In this document: piece by piece, positions 17,925 to 25,607 of the stretch
How the letters are laid out: every line of letters begins with the position of its first letter
Numbering within the stretch: the first letter of the stretch is position 1
Assembly: GCF_020194175.1 (NCBI RefSeq)
Contig: NZ_JADYVX010000016.1
Location: 1 to 64,000, forward strand
Length of the DNA stretch: 64,000 nt
Reading direction: 5' to 3'
Source: Bradyrhizobium sp. BRP22
GTDB taxonomy: Bacteria; Pseudomonadota; Alphaproteobacteria; Rhizobiales; Xanthobacteraceae
Translations under genes and position numbers: made by a program
The notes under the pieces: generated by a model
What the model saw: only the letters and a program-made list of their open reading frames with translations
Databases searched by the model: none
Told to the model about the DNA's origin: nothing

Positions 17925-17961
17925 TTGATTTTTGCGGAAAATGTGCTATATTGGGCACATT
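17925..17961 (+). promoter_or_regulatory. promoter of the CarD gene with an inverted repeat over the -10 box
   Basis: TTGATT (17925-17930) and TATATT (17947-17952) are spaced by 16 bases and make a good sigma-70-type promoter. A perfect 7-bp inverted repeat, AATGTGC-N8-GCACATT (17940-17961), encloses the -10 box, the position expected of a repressor operator. The promoter makes the in-frame ATG at 17925 impossible as a start. Confidence 0.55.
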
Positions 17962-18050
17962 GTCAGAGCCGAACCCGGCCATCCCGATGCTTGGCCCCGT
18001 TGGTTTTAGCAAAACATCGAACAGGGGCGTGGCAGTTCCGCGCGCAGGCT

Positions 18051-18986
18051 GTGTCACAGAAAACGCGTAAAAAGAGTGCTTCTAAGACCACCAAAAAAGC
18101 CGCTGCAGTTGCCCGCAGCGCAACCAAAGGTCGTGCCGGGGCGTCCGTAAAGGCAGCCCGCAAGGTCGCGGCTACAAAGTCCTCCAAGAAAAGAAGCGTG
18201 ATGCCAGAAAAGACCGCCAAAACTGCCGCGAAAGCGACAGCTCCGAAGACCGTTGCTCCGAAAGTCGCCGCCAAGACCGCTCCGAAGGCTGCGGCGCCTG
18301 CGCCGAAGGCTGCCGTCAAGCCGGCGGCGAAGCCGGTTGCCGCTGCCCCGCGCGTCGAGGAGCCGAAGAAGGTCGTGACCCAGCGCCAGGGGTTCAAGGC
18401 CAACGAGTTCGTGGTCTATCCGGCCCATGGTGTCGGCCAGATCCTCGCGATCGAGGAGCAGGAGATCGCGGGCGCCAAGCTGGAACTGTTCGTCATCAGC
18501 TTCATGAAGGACAAGATGACGCTTCGCGTGCCCACCGCGAAGGTCGCCAATGTCGGCATGCGCAAGCTGTCGGAGCCGGCGCTGGTCAAGAAGGCGCTGG
18601 AAACCCTTAAGGGCCGTGCCCGCGTCAAGCGCACCATGTGGTCGCGCCGGGCGCAGGAATACGAAGCCAAGATCAATTCAGGCGATATCGTTGCGATCGC
18701 GGAAGTGGTGCGCGACCTCTATCGTTCGGAATCGCAGCCCGAACAGTCCTACTCCGAACGCCAGCTCTATGAGGCGGCGCTCGACCGCCTGTCGCGCGAG
18801 ATCGCGGTGGTGCAGCACTCGACCGAGACCGAAGCGGTCAAGGAAATCGAGAGCCAGCTCGCCAAGAGCCCGCGCCGCGGCGCGGCCAAGTCCGAAGCCG
18901 GCGCTGACGAGGCCGACGGTGAGGGCGATGCCGACGATCTCGACGGCGACAGCGACGACACCACCGTCGCGGACGAGGCGGCGTAA
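18051..18986 (+). CDS. CarD-family transcriptional regulator with basic N-terminal extension
   Basis: The core is the CarD RNA-polymerase-interacting domain (GFKANEFVVYPAHGVGQILAIEEQEIAG) followed by the helical DNA-binding part; the C-terminus is acidic. CarD proteins bind RNAP beta and stabilise the open complex. Before the domain lies a long Lys/Ala-rich region (KTRKKSASKTTKKAA and AKATAPKTVAPK) that looks histone-H1-like and would bind DNA nonspecifically. The start is uncertain: GTG 18051 keeps the basic region and lies downstream of the promoter, while ATG 18201 would remove its first 50 residues. A strong terminator follows. Confidence 0.85.
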   Translation: MSQKTRKKSASKTTKKAAAVARSATKGRAGASVKAARKVAATKSSKKRSVMPEKTAKTAAKATAPKTVAPKVAAKTAPKAAAPAPKAAVKPAAKPVAAAPRVEEPKKVVTQRQGFKANEFVVYPAHGVGQILAIEEQEIAGAKLELFVISFMKDKMTLRVPTAKVANVGMRKLSEPALVKKALETLKGRARVKRTMWSRRAQEYEAKINSGDIVAIAEVVRDLYRSESQPEQSYSERQLYEAALDRLSREIAVVQHSTETEAVKEIESQLAKSPRRGAAKSEAGADEADGEGDADDLDGDSDDTTVADEAA

Positions 18987-19010
18987 GCAGCTCGCAAGAT
19001 TTCAGCGAAA

Positions 19011-19040
19011 AGCCCGGCCGGACGGCCGGGCTTTTTGTTT
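19011..19040 (+). terminator. rho-independent terminator of the CarD gene
   Basis: A perfect 9-bp stem (AGCCCGGCC/GGCCGGGCT) with a 4-base loop is followed by TTTTGTTT, 25 bp after the stop codon. Confidence 0.9.
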
Positions 19041-19119
19041 GGGTGCTGCGGGTTAAGGCGGGCGTCGTAACACCAGAGCGCGATGGTTATTTGGTTGAAG
19101 CGGCGGGCCGGTTCGTTTG

Positions 19120-19250
19120 ACCTCTCCCGCAAGCTTGCAGGAGGTCGACGCGTAGCGCCGGGTGAGGGCTCTTTTCCCACGGAAAGTCCCATCGCGGAAG
19201 CACCCTCACCCCAGCCCTCTCCCGCAAGCGGGAGAGGGAGTGCACTTCCA
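19120..19250. repeat. dispersed intergenic repeat (CCTCTCCCGCAAGCGGGAGAGG family)
   Basis: The segment begins CCTCTCCCGCAAGCTTGCAGG and ends CTCTCCCGCAAGCGGGAGAG, with CACCCTCACCCCAGCC between. Both ends are self-complementary. I recall this element as common in Bradyrhizobium intergenic DNA. It fills the gap between the convergent CarD and MmgE/PrpD genes. Boundaries are approximate. Confidence 0.65.
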
Positions 19251-19274
19251 TCGTGGATGCAGTGGGACCTGATC

Positions 19275-20813
19275 TCATCTCATGCTCTGAGAAACGGTGC
19301 GCGCGGGCTCATCGGTCGCGCCCGAGCTGGAGCACAGTTCTTGAATCATCCTGCACCGTCGGGCTGAGACAGACATTTTCGCGATGTCCGCCGCGCTCGG
19401 CAGGCTCTCGACATTCCAGCAGGCATCCATGACCCGCCGGATCGTGGCTGCGGGGATGATCCCGTCCGCGAGGTCGGAGAATTTCGCCTCGAGCTGCTTG
19501 TCGGTCATTGGCACCTCGACGCTGCCGATCGCATGTTCGATGTGGCGGTGCAGCTGACGCCCATCTCTGAGAACGATCGTCATGTCCACCTGCTCCGGTT
19601 TGATGCCGGGCGTGACAACCGGCATCACCTTGCTGCGCAACGAGACAACGGTCGGATCGGCGACCGCGCGATCGCTGAACTGCTTCTCGCCGCCCGCGCC
19701 TTCGACGATCGCGACGGCGACCGCATGGTAGATGCTGAACTTGCCTTCGAGCCCTTGTTGCGGCGTCTTCTTGCCCGTGAGTTCCAGGACGAGCGGATGG
19801 ACCTTCAGCTCGATACGTTCGATCTGGTCGGCGGTCAGCTTGTTCTCGTTGCGAAGCTGGATCGCGGCGTCGATGGCCGGATGCATCACGATTCCGCAAG
19901 CGAATGGCTTGTACGTGTTCAGCGCGGCCTCATACCGCTTGCCGAGGTCGCCGAGGATCTCGTTATAGTCCTGCTTGGTGCTGATCGTGTTGGCCCAGCC
20001 GCGCTTGGCCTCGATCATCGCCTCGGACGAGGTAAAATTCTTTGAGGCCAGCATGGCTGCGAAGATTCCGTTGGAGGCAGCCCGCCCCGGGTTAAAGCTC
20101 TTGTTCATCGAGCCGAACGATTCCCGAAGACCGACCGGTTGCGACGCCGCGAGGCCGAGTGCCCAGGTCATCTGCTGCTCGTTCAGCTTCAGCAACTTGC
20201 CGACGGCAGCCGCCGCGCCGAACACGCCGGCCGTACCGGTAATGTGCCAGCCGACGTCATAATGGTTCGGATAAACGGAGTTTCCGATCCGGCACTCGGT
20301 CTCAACACCAAGCACCAGGGCGTTCAAGAACTCCTTGCCAGAAACCGGCTGCATCTCCGAAAGCGCAAGGATCGCCGATGCCACGGGGCCCGCGGGGTGG
20401 ATGATCGTCTTCAGATGCGTATCGTCGTAATCGAAGATATGGCTCGACACGCCATTGATGAATGCCGCGTTCATGATATCGAAGCGTTCACGCCGCCCGA
20501 ACAGCGAAGCCTGTTGCGGGCCCGAGAACGGCGAGAGCGCACTTACTGCGATATCGACCGTCTCGTGATGTGATCCGCCGATCGCGACGCCGACCCAGTT
20601 GAGCAGCGTTCGGACACCTTCCTTGCGCACGCTGGCCGGCAGGTCGTCATAGCTCGCTGTAACGAGATAGTGCGCGAGTTCACGGGTGACGTCCTTGACC
20701 GGTGTGGCTGCGGACGCCGTGGTCGATGCCTGTGCGAAGGCCGGGCTGGCAGCGACCGCTGAAAGCGGAAGTGTGACCGCCGCCTGGATTAAGGTCCTGC
20801 GATCAGTGTGCAT
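19275..20813 (-). CDS. exported MmgE/PrpD-family protein
   Basis: The 512-residue protein is a full-length MmgE/PrpD-fold protein (2-methylcitrate dehydratase/cis-aconitate decarboxylase superfamily; FDYDDTHLKTIIHPAGPVASAILAL). Unusually, it carries an N-terminal export signal (TDRRTLIQAAVTLPLSAVAASPAFA, an RR motif suggesting TAT), so it is probably periplasmic, unlike the cytoplasmic PrpD. The ATG at 20813 has AGGAGAC seven bases upstream; an ATG at 21020 would bury the signal. No prpB or prpC is nearby, so a methylcitrate-cycle role is unlikely. The substrate is unknown. Confidence 0.85.
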   Translation of the reverse strand: MHTDRRTLIQAAVTLPLSAVAASPAFAQASTTASAATPVKDVTRELAHYLVTASYDDLPASVRKEGVRTLLNWVGVAIGGSHHETVDIAVSALSPFSGPQQASLFGRRERFDIMNAAFINGVSSHIFDYDDTHLKTIIHPAGPVASAILALSEMQPVSGKEFLNALVLGVETECRIGNSVYPNHYDVGWHITGTAGVFGAAAAVGKLLKLNEQQMTWALGLAASQPVGLRESFGSMNKSFNPGRAASNGIFAAMLASKNFTSSEAMIEAKRGWANTISTKQDYNEILGDLGKRYEAALNTYKPFACGIVMHPAIDAAIQLRNENKLTADQIERIELKVHPLVLELTGKKTPQQGLEGKFSIYHAVAVAIVEGAGGEKQFSDRAVADPTVVSLRSKVMPVVTPGIKPEQVDMTIVLRDGRQLHRHIEHAIGSVEVPMTDKQLEAKFSDLADGIIPAATIRRVMDACWNVESLPSAADIAKMSVSARRCRMIQELCSSSGATDEPARTVSQSMR

Positions 20814-21080
20814 ATGAATGTCTCCTGTACCTTCATCGACGCCCGTTCCGCGGCAAACGCGGATCGCGATCTTCGCCGACGAACTCGAATGTCGTACCAT
20901 GTGATTGGACGCAAATGGCGCGAGTGCCTCTTGCCTCGAGTCTACTTCGACGCCGAAGGGGCCGCTACCGCGTTCCGAACAGACCTGATACGCCATTGTT
21001 TCGGCGCAGCCATCGACCACTCACGCTTTGGAGCAGATTCCGTTCCGGTCGAATCAGAATCGAAGCTCTCTTGTTGAGCT

Positions 21081-21797
21081 CTATGCGTCGGATGATGGCG
21101 GCATGGCTCCGGCTCCGAGCCACTGTTTGATCAGCGCGGTCAACGTGCCGTCGGCTGCAAGCGCGGCTTGCGCCCGGTCAATCGCATGGCGCAGCACGAC
21201 GTCTCCCTTGCGGACGCAGATGCCAAGGCGCTCCACGGTGATGCCGGTCTCGACCACCGCAAGCCTCGGCCGATCGCGCACGAACCAGGCCGTCACGGGC
21301 GCAAGTTTCATGAAGGCGTCGCAGCCTCCGCTCGAGAGATCATCGAGTGCCTTTTCGATTTCGTGATAGGCATAGACCCGCACCCGCGCAGCGCGATTGT
21401 CGGCGACCAGTTTTTCGGCGACGGGCTGGCTGGTATTGCCTTGCTGCACCCCGACGACCAGACCTTTGAGATCGGTGATGCCGCGCACGTTCGGATTGCT
21501 GAGGACATCGACAACGAGCGACTGGCCCGAGATTGCGTAGGGCGTGCAGAAATCGGCAATCTCCTCCCGTCCGGGCGTGATGGTGGTGCCGGAGGCGACG
21601 CAGTCGTAGCTGCCGTCATCCAGACCGGCGAAGATGCCGTTGAAATCGGAGCCCGTGTACGGGACGAGCTCCCATCCGCGGCCAAGCATCCCGGCGATGC
21701 GCTGCATCAGCGCGATGTCGAATCCGGCCGGGCCATCCTTCGTCGAGAACTCGAATGGCGGATCCGGAAGCGCTGCCCCCACCCTCAAGGTCGACAC
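21081..21797 (-). CDS. amino-acid-type solute-binding-domain protein without signal peptide
   Basis: The 238-residue protein is a family 3 extracellular solute-binding fold (VGAALPDPPFEF, GFDIALMQRIAGMLG, DCVASGTTITPGREEIADFC, GLVVGVQQGNTS). Translation appears to start at GTG 21797. Upstream in-frame codons reach a stop after 14 residues and encode no signal peptide, so the protein is either cytoplasmic or has lost its leader. It lies 100 bp downstream of regA in the same direction, with no permease or ATPase gene. It could be a decayed transporter part or a cytoplasmic ligand sensor. Confidence 0.7.
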   Translation of the reverse strand: MSTLRVGAALPDPPFEFSTKDGPAGFDIALMQRIAGMLGRGWELVPYTGSDFNGIFAGLDDGSYDCVASGTTITPGREEIADFCTPYAISGQSLVVDVLSNPNVRGITDLKGLVVGVQQGNTSQPVAEKLVADNRAARVRVYAYHEIEKALDDLSSGGCDAFMKLAPVTAWFVRDRPRLAVVETGITVERLGICVRKGDVVLRHAIDRAQAALAADGTLTALIKQWLGAGAMPPSSDA

Positions 21798-21896
21798 GGC
21801 TCTGCCCCGGGCTGATTGCTTTCGACAGTTGAGGCTATCCTAGAGAACGCCGACAGGGGGAGTGCAATTTGGCGAGCCCAGCGACAAACGCTCCCG

Positions 21897-22448
21897 TCAC
21901 TTCACCTGACGCTTTTCCAGTTTTCTCGCCAATGTCCGGCGGTGCATGCCGAGCCGCCTTGCGGCTTCGGAAATGTTGAAATCGGTTTCGATCAGGGTCT
22001 GGTGAATGCGCTCCCATTCCAGCGTCTTGATCGAGGTGGGGCGCGCGGCCACCTCGATGTCGGCGTTGCCCTCCGCCTTCTGGAACGCGGCCTCGATGTC
22101 GTCGGTGTTCGACGGCTTGGCGAGATAATGGCAGGCGCCAAGCTTGATGGCTTCGACCGCGGTGGCGATGCTGGCAAATCCGGTCAGCACCACGATCAGC
22201 ATCTCGGGGTCGTGCGCATGCAGCGCTTCGACGCAGGCAAGCCCCGATGCGCCGCCGAGCTTGAGGTCCACCACGGCATAGCCCGGCGTCTTCTCTTCCA
22301 ATACTTTCCGCACTTCGTCGAGCGAGGCCGCCACGACGACCTGATAGTCGCGCCGCTCGAACGAACGTTTGAGCGTGCGGGCAAAGCCGGCATCGTCCTC
22401 GACGATCAGAAGCAGCCGTTCATCCGCCAAGGCTGCCTCCGATCGCAA
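21897..22448 (-). CDS. regA: RegA/PrrA-type response regulator
   Basis: The 183-residue protein has a receiver domain with acidic pocket E17-D18-D19, phospho-acceptor Asp61 and Lys111. The short C-terminal Fis-like helix-turn-helix (SEAARRLGMHRRTLARKLEKR) is the almost invariant DNA-binding element of RegA/PrrA/ActR/RegR. These regulators switch respiratory, carbon-fixation and nitrogen-fixation genes with redox state. Its start overlaps the end of regB by 29 bp, so the two are translationally coupled. The location behind a quinol oxidase operon suggests the oxidase is both neighbour and target. The host may have another RegSR copy elsewhere. Confidence 0.93.
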   Translation of the reverse strand: MRSEAALADERLLLIVEDDAGFARTLKRSFERRDYQVVVAASLDEVRKVLEEKTPGYAVVDLKLGGASGLACVEALHAHDPEMLIVVLTGFASIATAVEAIKLGACHYLAKPSNTDDIEAAFQKAEGNADIEVAARPTSIKTLEWERIHQTLIETDFNISEAARRLGMHRRTLARKLEKRQVK

Positions 22449-23757
22449 GCGTTGCCAGCGGCAGTTCGAGGCTGATGGTTGCGCCGCCTTCTGCGTTGTT
22501 GCGCGCCGTCACCACCCCGCCGAGCTTGCGCACGACATTCACGACCAGAAACAGGCCGAGACCGCTTCCCGGGCGTCCCTTGCTGGATTGATAGGGCTTG
22601 CCCAACTGCGCCAGCATTTCCGGCGCAAAGCCCGGTCCACGATCGGTGACCGACAGCAGGAGCTTGTCGCCGGCGCGCTCGGCCGCGAGTTCGATCCAGT
22701 CGCGCGATACCTCGGCGGAGTTGTCGAGCACGTTGAAGATCGCCTGTTTGAGCGCGACCTCGGAGACGACAGGCAGGTCGGCGCCGAACTCGTTGCGGAA
22801 GTACAGCGTGGCCGACGGGCGCGTGGTGCGCCACTCCTCGACCAGTGCCGTGAGAAAGGCGGTTACCGTCGTCGGCGACGATTCTTCGCCGCGCGCCTCG
22901 CCGGCCGAGACGAGAATACCCGTCACGATCGACTTGCAACGCTGGAGCGATGTCTCCATCTCGGCGAGATCGTCAGACAATTCCGGATCCGATGTCAGGG
23001 CCGGCATGCGGCGCCAGTCGCTCAGGATCACCGACAGCGACGCCAGCGGCGTGCCGAGTTCATGCGCCGCCCCGGACGCGAGCAGGCCCATCCTGACGAT
23101 GTGATCCTGCTCGGCGGCATGCTGGCGCAACGCAGCGAGATTCGCATCGCGTTCCCTTAGGTTGCGATTGATGCGGGTCACGAACACCACGAGCAGGATC
23201 GCATCCAGCATGAAGCCGACGAACATGCCGGCAACGTGGAGGCTGAACGGATCGCTGAAGCCGTGATGCGGCAGCCCGAGCGGCCGATAGGCCATGGTCA
23301 GCCCGGCGAAGCTCAGACAGGCAAGCGCGACCAGCGACCAGGTCGAGCGCGCGTCGAGCAGCACCGCGCCGAGCGTCACCTGCAGCAGGTAGAGCGACGT
23401 GAACGGATTGGTGGCCCCGCCGCTCAGATAGAGCTGGCCGGTCAAGGCGGTGACGTCGAGCATCAGCGCCAGCAGCAGTTCGCGGTTGTTGATCTCCGCC
23501 CGGTACCGCACCCAGACCAGGCTCAAGAGGTTGAGCGCCACCAGGGCTGCGATCACGCCGGCCATCGGCAGGATCGGCAGTGCAATGCCGAGCCATTGCT
23601 CGACGAATGCGATGGTCGCGATCTGGCCGATCACAGCAGTCCAGCGGAGCTGGATCAGCAGCGCCATGTTCTTGCGGTTGGTCGTGTCGTCGGTCGATGT
23701 CGGGGCATCCAGCGCGACCGAACCCGTGCCGGCACCGGCCCTGGCCGGGGGCGTCAT
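22420..23757 (-). CDS. regB: RegB/PrrB-type redox-sensing histidine kinase
   Basis: With the start at ATG 23757 this is a 445-residue kinase. It has six predicted membrane helices (residues about 38-195) and the quinone-binding heptapeptide GGxxNPF (GGATNPF, 113-119). The H-box ASGAAHELGTPLA has His232, and Cys274 lies 42 residues later, near the position of the redox-active cysteine of Rhodobacter RegB. The ATPase domain has VLDNSAEVS and GSGLGLFLV. It phosphorylates RegA. The start is uncertain: ATG 23811 would overlap the SURF1 gene by 28 bp. It follows SURF1 closely, which indicates one transcript with cyoABCD. Confidence 0.92.
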   Translation of the reverse strand: MTPPARAGAGTGSVALDAPTSTDDTTNRKNMALLIQLRWTAVIGQIATIAFVEQWLGIALPILPMAGVIAALVALNLLSLVWVRYRAEINNRELLLALMLDVTALTGQLYLSGGATNPFTSLYLLQVTLGAVLLDARSTWSLVALACLSFAGLTMAYRPLGLPHHGFSDPFSLHVAGMFVGFMLDAILLVVFVTRINRNLRERDANLAALRQHAAEQDHIVRMGLLASGAAHELGTPLASLSVILSDWRRMPALTSDPELSDDLAEMETSLQRCKSIVTGILVSAGEARGEESSPTTVTAFLTALVEEWRTTRPSATLYFRNEFGADLPVVSEVALKQAIFNVLDNSAEVSRDWIELAAERAGDKLLLSVTDRGPGFAPEMLAQLGKPYQSSKGRPGSGLGLFLVVNVVRKLGGVVTARNNAEGGATISLELPLATLAIGGSLGG

Positions 23758-23782
23758 GGCCTCGTCCGCCGTTTTCCCGTGG

Positions 23783-24607
23783 TCATGCTGATCCGATATG
23801 CGCTCGAGCATCTGGGCCCGTCTTGCGAGACAAATTGCGTGCGGCAGCCACCAGGCTCCGCACGGCATCGCGCCGCGCATCGAAGTCGCGGACATGGCCC
23901 CTGCCGCGCAGGACGCGCAGGAGTGCAGCCGCCAGCATAAAGGCCATGGCGAACCATGTCAGCGCGTAAATCAGATGGTTGTTCGGGAACCTGACGACGG
24001 TCAATCCGCCGATCGGGTAGCCGCCGGGATTGGGGGCCGCGTCGGCATCGATGAAGAATGGCGCGACCTCTGACAGCCCGCGCGCCGCGGCGATCGCAGC
24101 GACGTCGCGCGAGTACCAGCGGTTCGCGGCCGGATCGTTGGTATGCAGGAAGGCGCCCTTTGGCTCCGTGATCCGCAGCAGGCCGGTGACGCTCGCCGTT
24201 CGAAGCGGATTGCCCTCACCCCGTGTCGACGGGTCGCTCCGCTCCGGGGGGACAAAGCCGCGATTGACCAGGACCGTGGCGCCGTCCGCCGTCTGCAGCG
24301 GCGTCAGGACCCAGAAGCCGCGGCCGTAGTCGGTGACAGCAGCCACCAGCGTCTCGCGCTCATGCAGGAAATGGCCGGTCACGGTCACGCGCCGGTACTC
24401 GTCGCTTGCTGCCGTGATCGCGGGCCACGAGGCGGGCGCCGGCAGCGGCTGAGGGGCGGCATGCAGGCGCTGCTCGACCCGATCGATCAGCGCCAGCTTC
24501 CAGGACCTGCGCTCGAGCTGCCACACGCCGAGCGCGGTCAGCGCAACGACGCCGAGCGCCGCGAGGGCGACCAGCAGCAGCGAGAGGGCAGGGACCCGCG
24601 CCGTCAC
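23783..24607 (-). CDS. SURF1-family oxidase assembly protein
   Basis: The 274-residue protein has two terminal membrane helices (LSLLLVALAALGVVALTALGVWQLERR and NHLIYALTWFAMAFMLAAALL) around a periplasmic domain with the SURF1 blocks RVTVTGHF, GFWVLTPL and LVNRGFVP. SURF1 proteins help insert haem into haem-copper oxidases. The GTG start overlaps the cyoD stop codon by 4 bases (GTGA). This cyo-linked type is presumably dedicated to the quinol oxidase encoded just upstream. Confidence 0.92.
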   Translation of the reverse strand: MTARVPALSLLLVALAALGVVALTALGVWQLERRSWKLALIDRVEQRLHAAPQPLPAPASWPAITAASDEYRRVTVTGHFLHERETLVAAVTDYGRGFWVLTPLQTADGATVLVNRGFVPPERSDPSTRGEGNPLRTASVTGLLRITEPKGAFLHTNDPAANRWYSRDVAAIAAARGLSEVAPFFIDADAAPNPGGYPIGGLTVVRFPNNHLIYALTWFAMAFMLAAALLRVLRGRGHVRDFDARRDAVRSLVAAARNLSRKTGPDARAHIGSA

Positions 24608-24981
24608 GGCATGGTGCTCATGTCGTGCCCCGGCATCATGTTGACGTTGAGGTGATGCATGACCCACAGCGTTCCGGTCAACCCGATCACCACCATGATG
24701 ATGGTGAAGATCAGCGCCATCATAGTCCAGCCGCTTTCGGAACGGGTGTTCATGTGCAGGAAATACACCATGTGGACCACGATCTGGACCGCCGCCAGCA
24801 CCGTGATGGCGAGCCCGGTGACCTGCTTGTCGAGAACGCCGGTCATCACCAGCCAGAACGGGATCGCGGTGAGGATGACAGAGAGGCCGAAGCCGATCAG
24901 GTAGCTTTGCCGTGAGCCGTGGGCATGGTGCTCGGCGTGCTCGCCGGATGCGGGCTGCAGGGCGTGAGTATCGGTTTTCAT
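24604..24981 (-). CDS. cyoD: cytochrome o ubiquinol oxidase subunit IV
   Basis: The 125-residue protein has three membrane helices and the CyoD blocks SYLIGFGLSVILTAIPFWLV and VVHMVYFLHMNTRSESGWT. The ATG overlaps the cyoC stop codon (ATGA). A histidine-rich N-terminus (HAEHHAHGS) precedes the first helix. It is a small accessory subunit of the bo3-type oxidase. Confidence 0.95.
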   Translation of the reverse strand: MKTDTHALQPASGEHAEHHAHGSRQSYLIGFGLSVILTAIPFWLVMTGVLDKQVTGLAITVLAAVQIVVHMVYFLHMNTRSESGWTMMALIFTIIMVVIGLTGTLWVMHHLNVNMMPGHDMSTMP

Positions 24982-25607
24982 CGGAGCATTCCCATCAGGT
25001 AGACAAAGGTGAACACGCCGATCCAGACCACATCGAGGAAGTGCCAGAACATGCTGAGGCACATCAGACGCCTGCGGTTGGCCTCGATCAGGCCGTAGCG
25101 CGCGACCTGCACCATCAGCGTCACCAGCCATACCAGGCCGAAGGTGACGTGTAGACCGTGGGTGCCGACCAGCGTGAAGAAGGACGACAGGAACGCGCTG
25201 CGCTGTGGTGTTGCGCCCTCGTGGATCATGTGGGCGAATTCGAACAGCTCAATGCTGATGAACGCCAGGCCGAACAGCCCGGTTATCACGAGCCAGGCCT
25301 GCATCGCGCCGACGCGCGACTTCTCCATCGCCAGCATCGCGAAACCATAGGTGATCGACGACAGCAGCAGCATCGAGGTGTTGACCGCCACGAGCGGCAG
25401 GTCGAACAGGTCCTTTGGCGCTGGGCCTGCCGCGTAGTTGCCGCCGAGCACGCCAAAAGTGGCGAACAGCATCGCGAAGATGAGACAGTCGCTCATCAGG
25501 TAGATCCAGAAGCCGAGCATGGTGCTCGCGCCTTCGGGATGCTCGTGCTCGTCGACGACGTAGAAGACCGGTTCGGAATTCTGTGGGGGAACGACGGCAA
25601 GTGTCAT
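24978..25607 (-). CDS. cyoC: cytochrome o ubiquinol oxidase subunit III
   Basis: The 209-residue protein has five membrane helices and typical subunit III sequence (MLGFWIYLMSDCLIFAMLFATF, GTHGLHVTFGLVWL). It stabilises the oxidase core. Its start overlaps the end of cyoB by 4 bases and its end overlaps cyoD by 4 bases. Confidence 0.96.
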   Translation of the reverse strand: MTLAVVPPQNSEPVFYVVDEHEHPEGASTMLGFWIYLMSDCLIFAMLFATFGVLGGNYAAGPAPKDLFDLPLVAVNTSMLLLSSITYGFAMLAMEKSRVGAMQAWLVITGLFGLAFISIELFEFAHMIHEGATPQRSAFLSSFFTLVGTHGLHVTFGLVWLVTLMVQVARYGLIEANRRRLMCLSMFWHFLDVVWIGVFTFVYLMGMLR

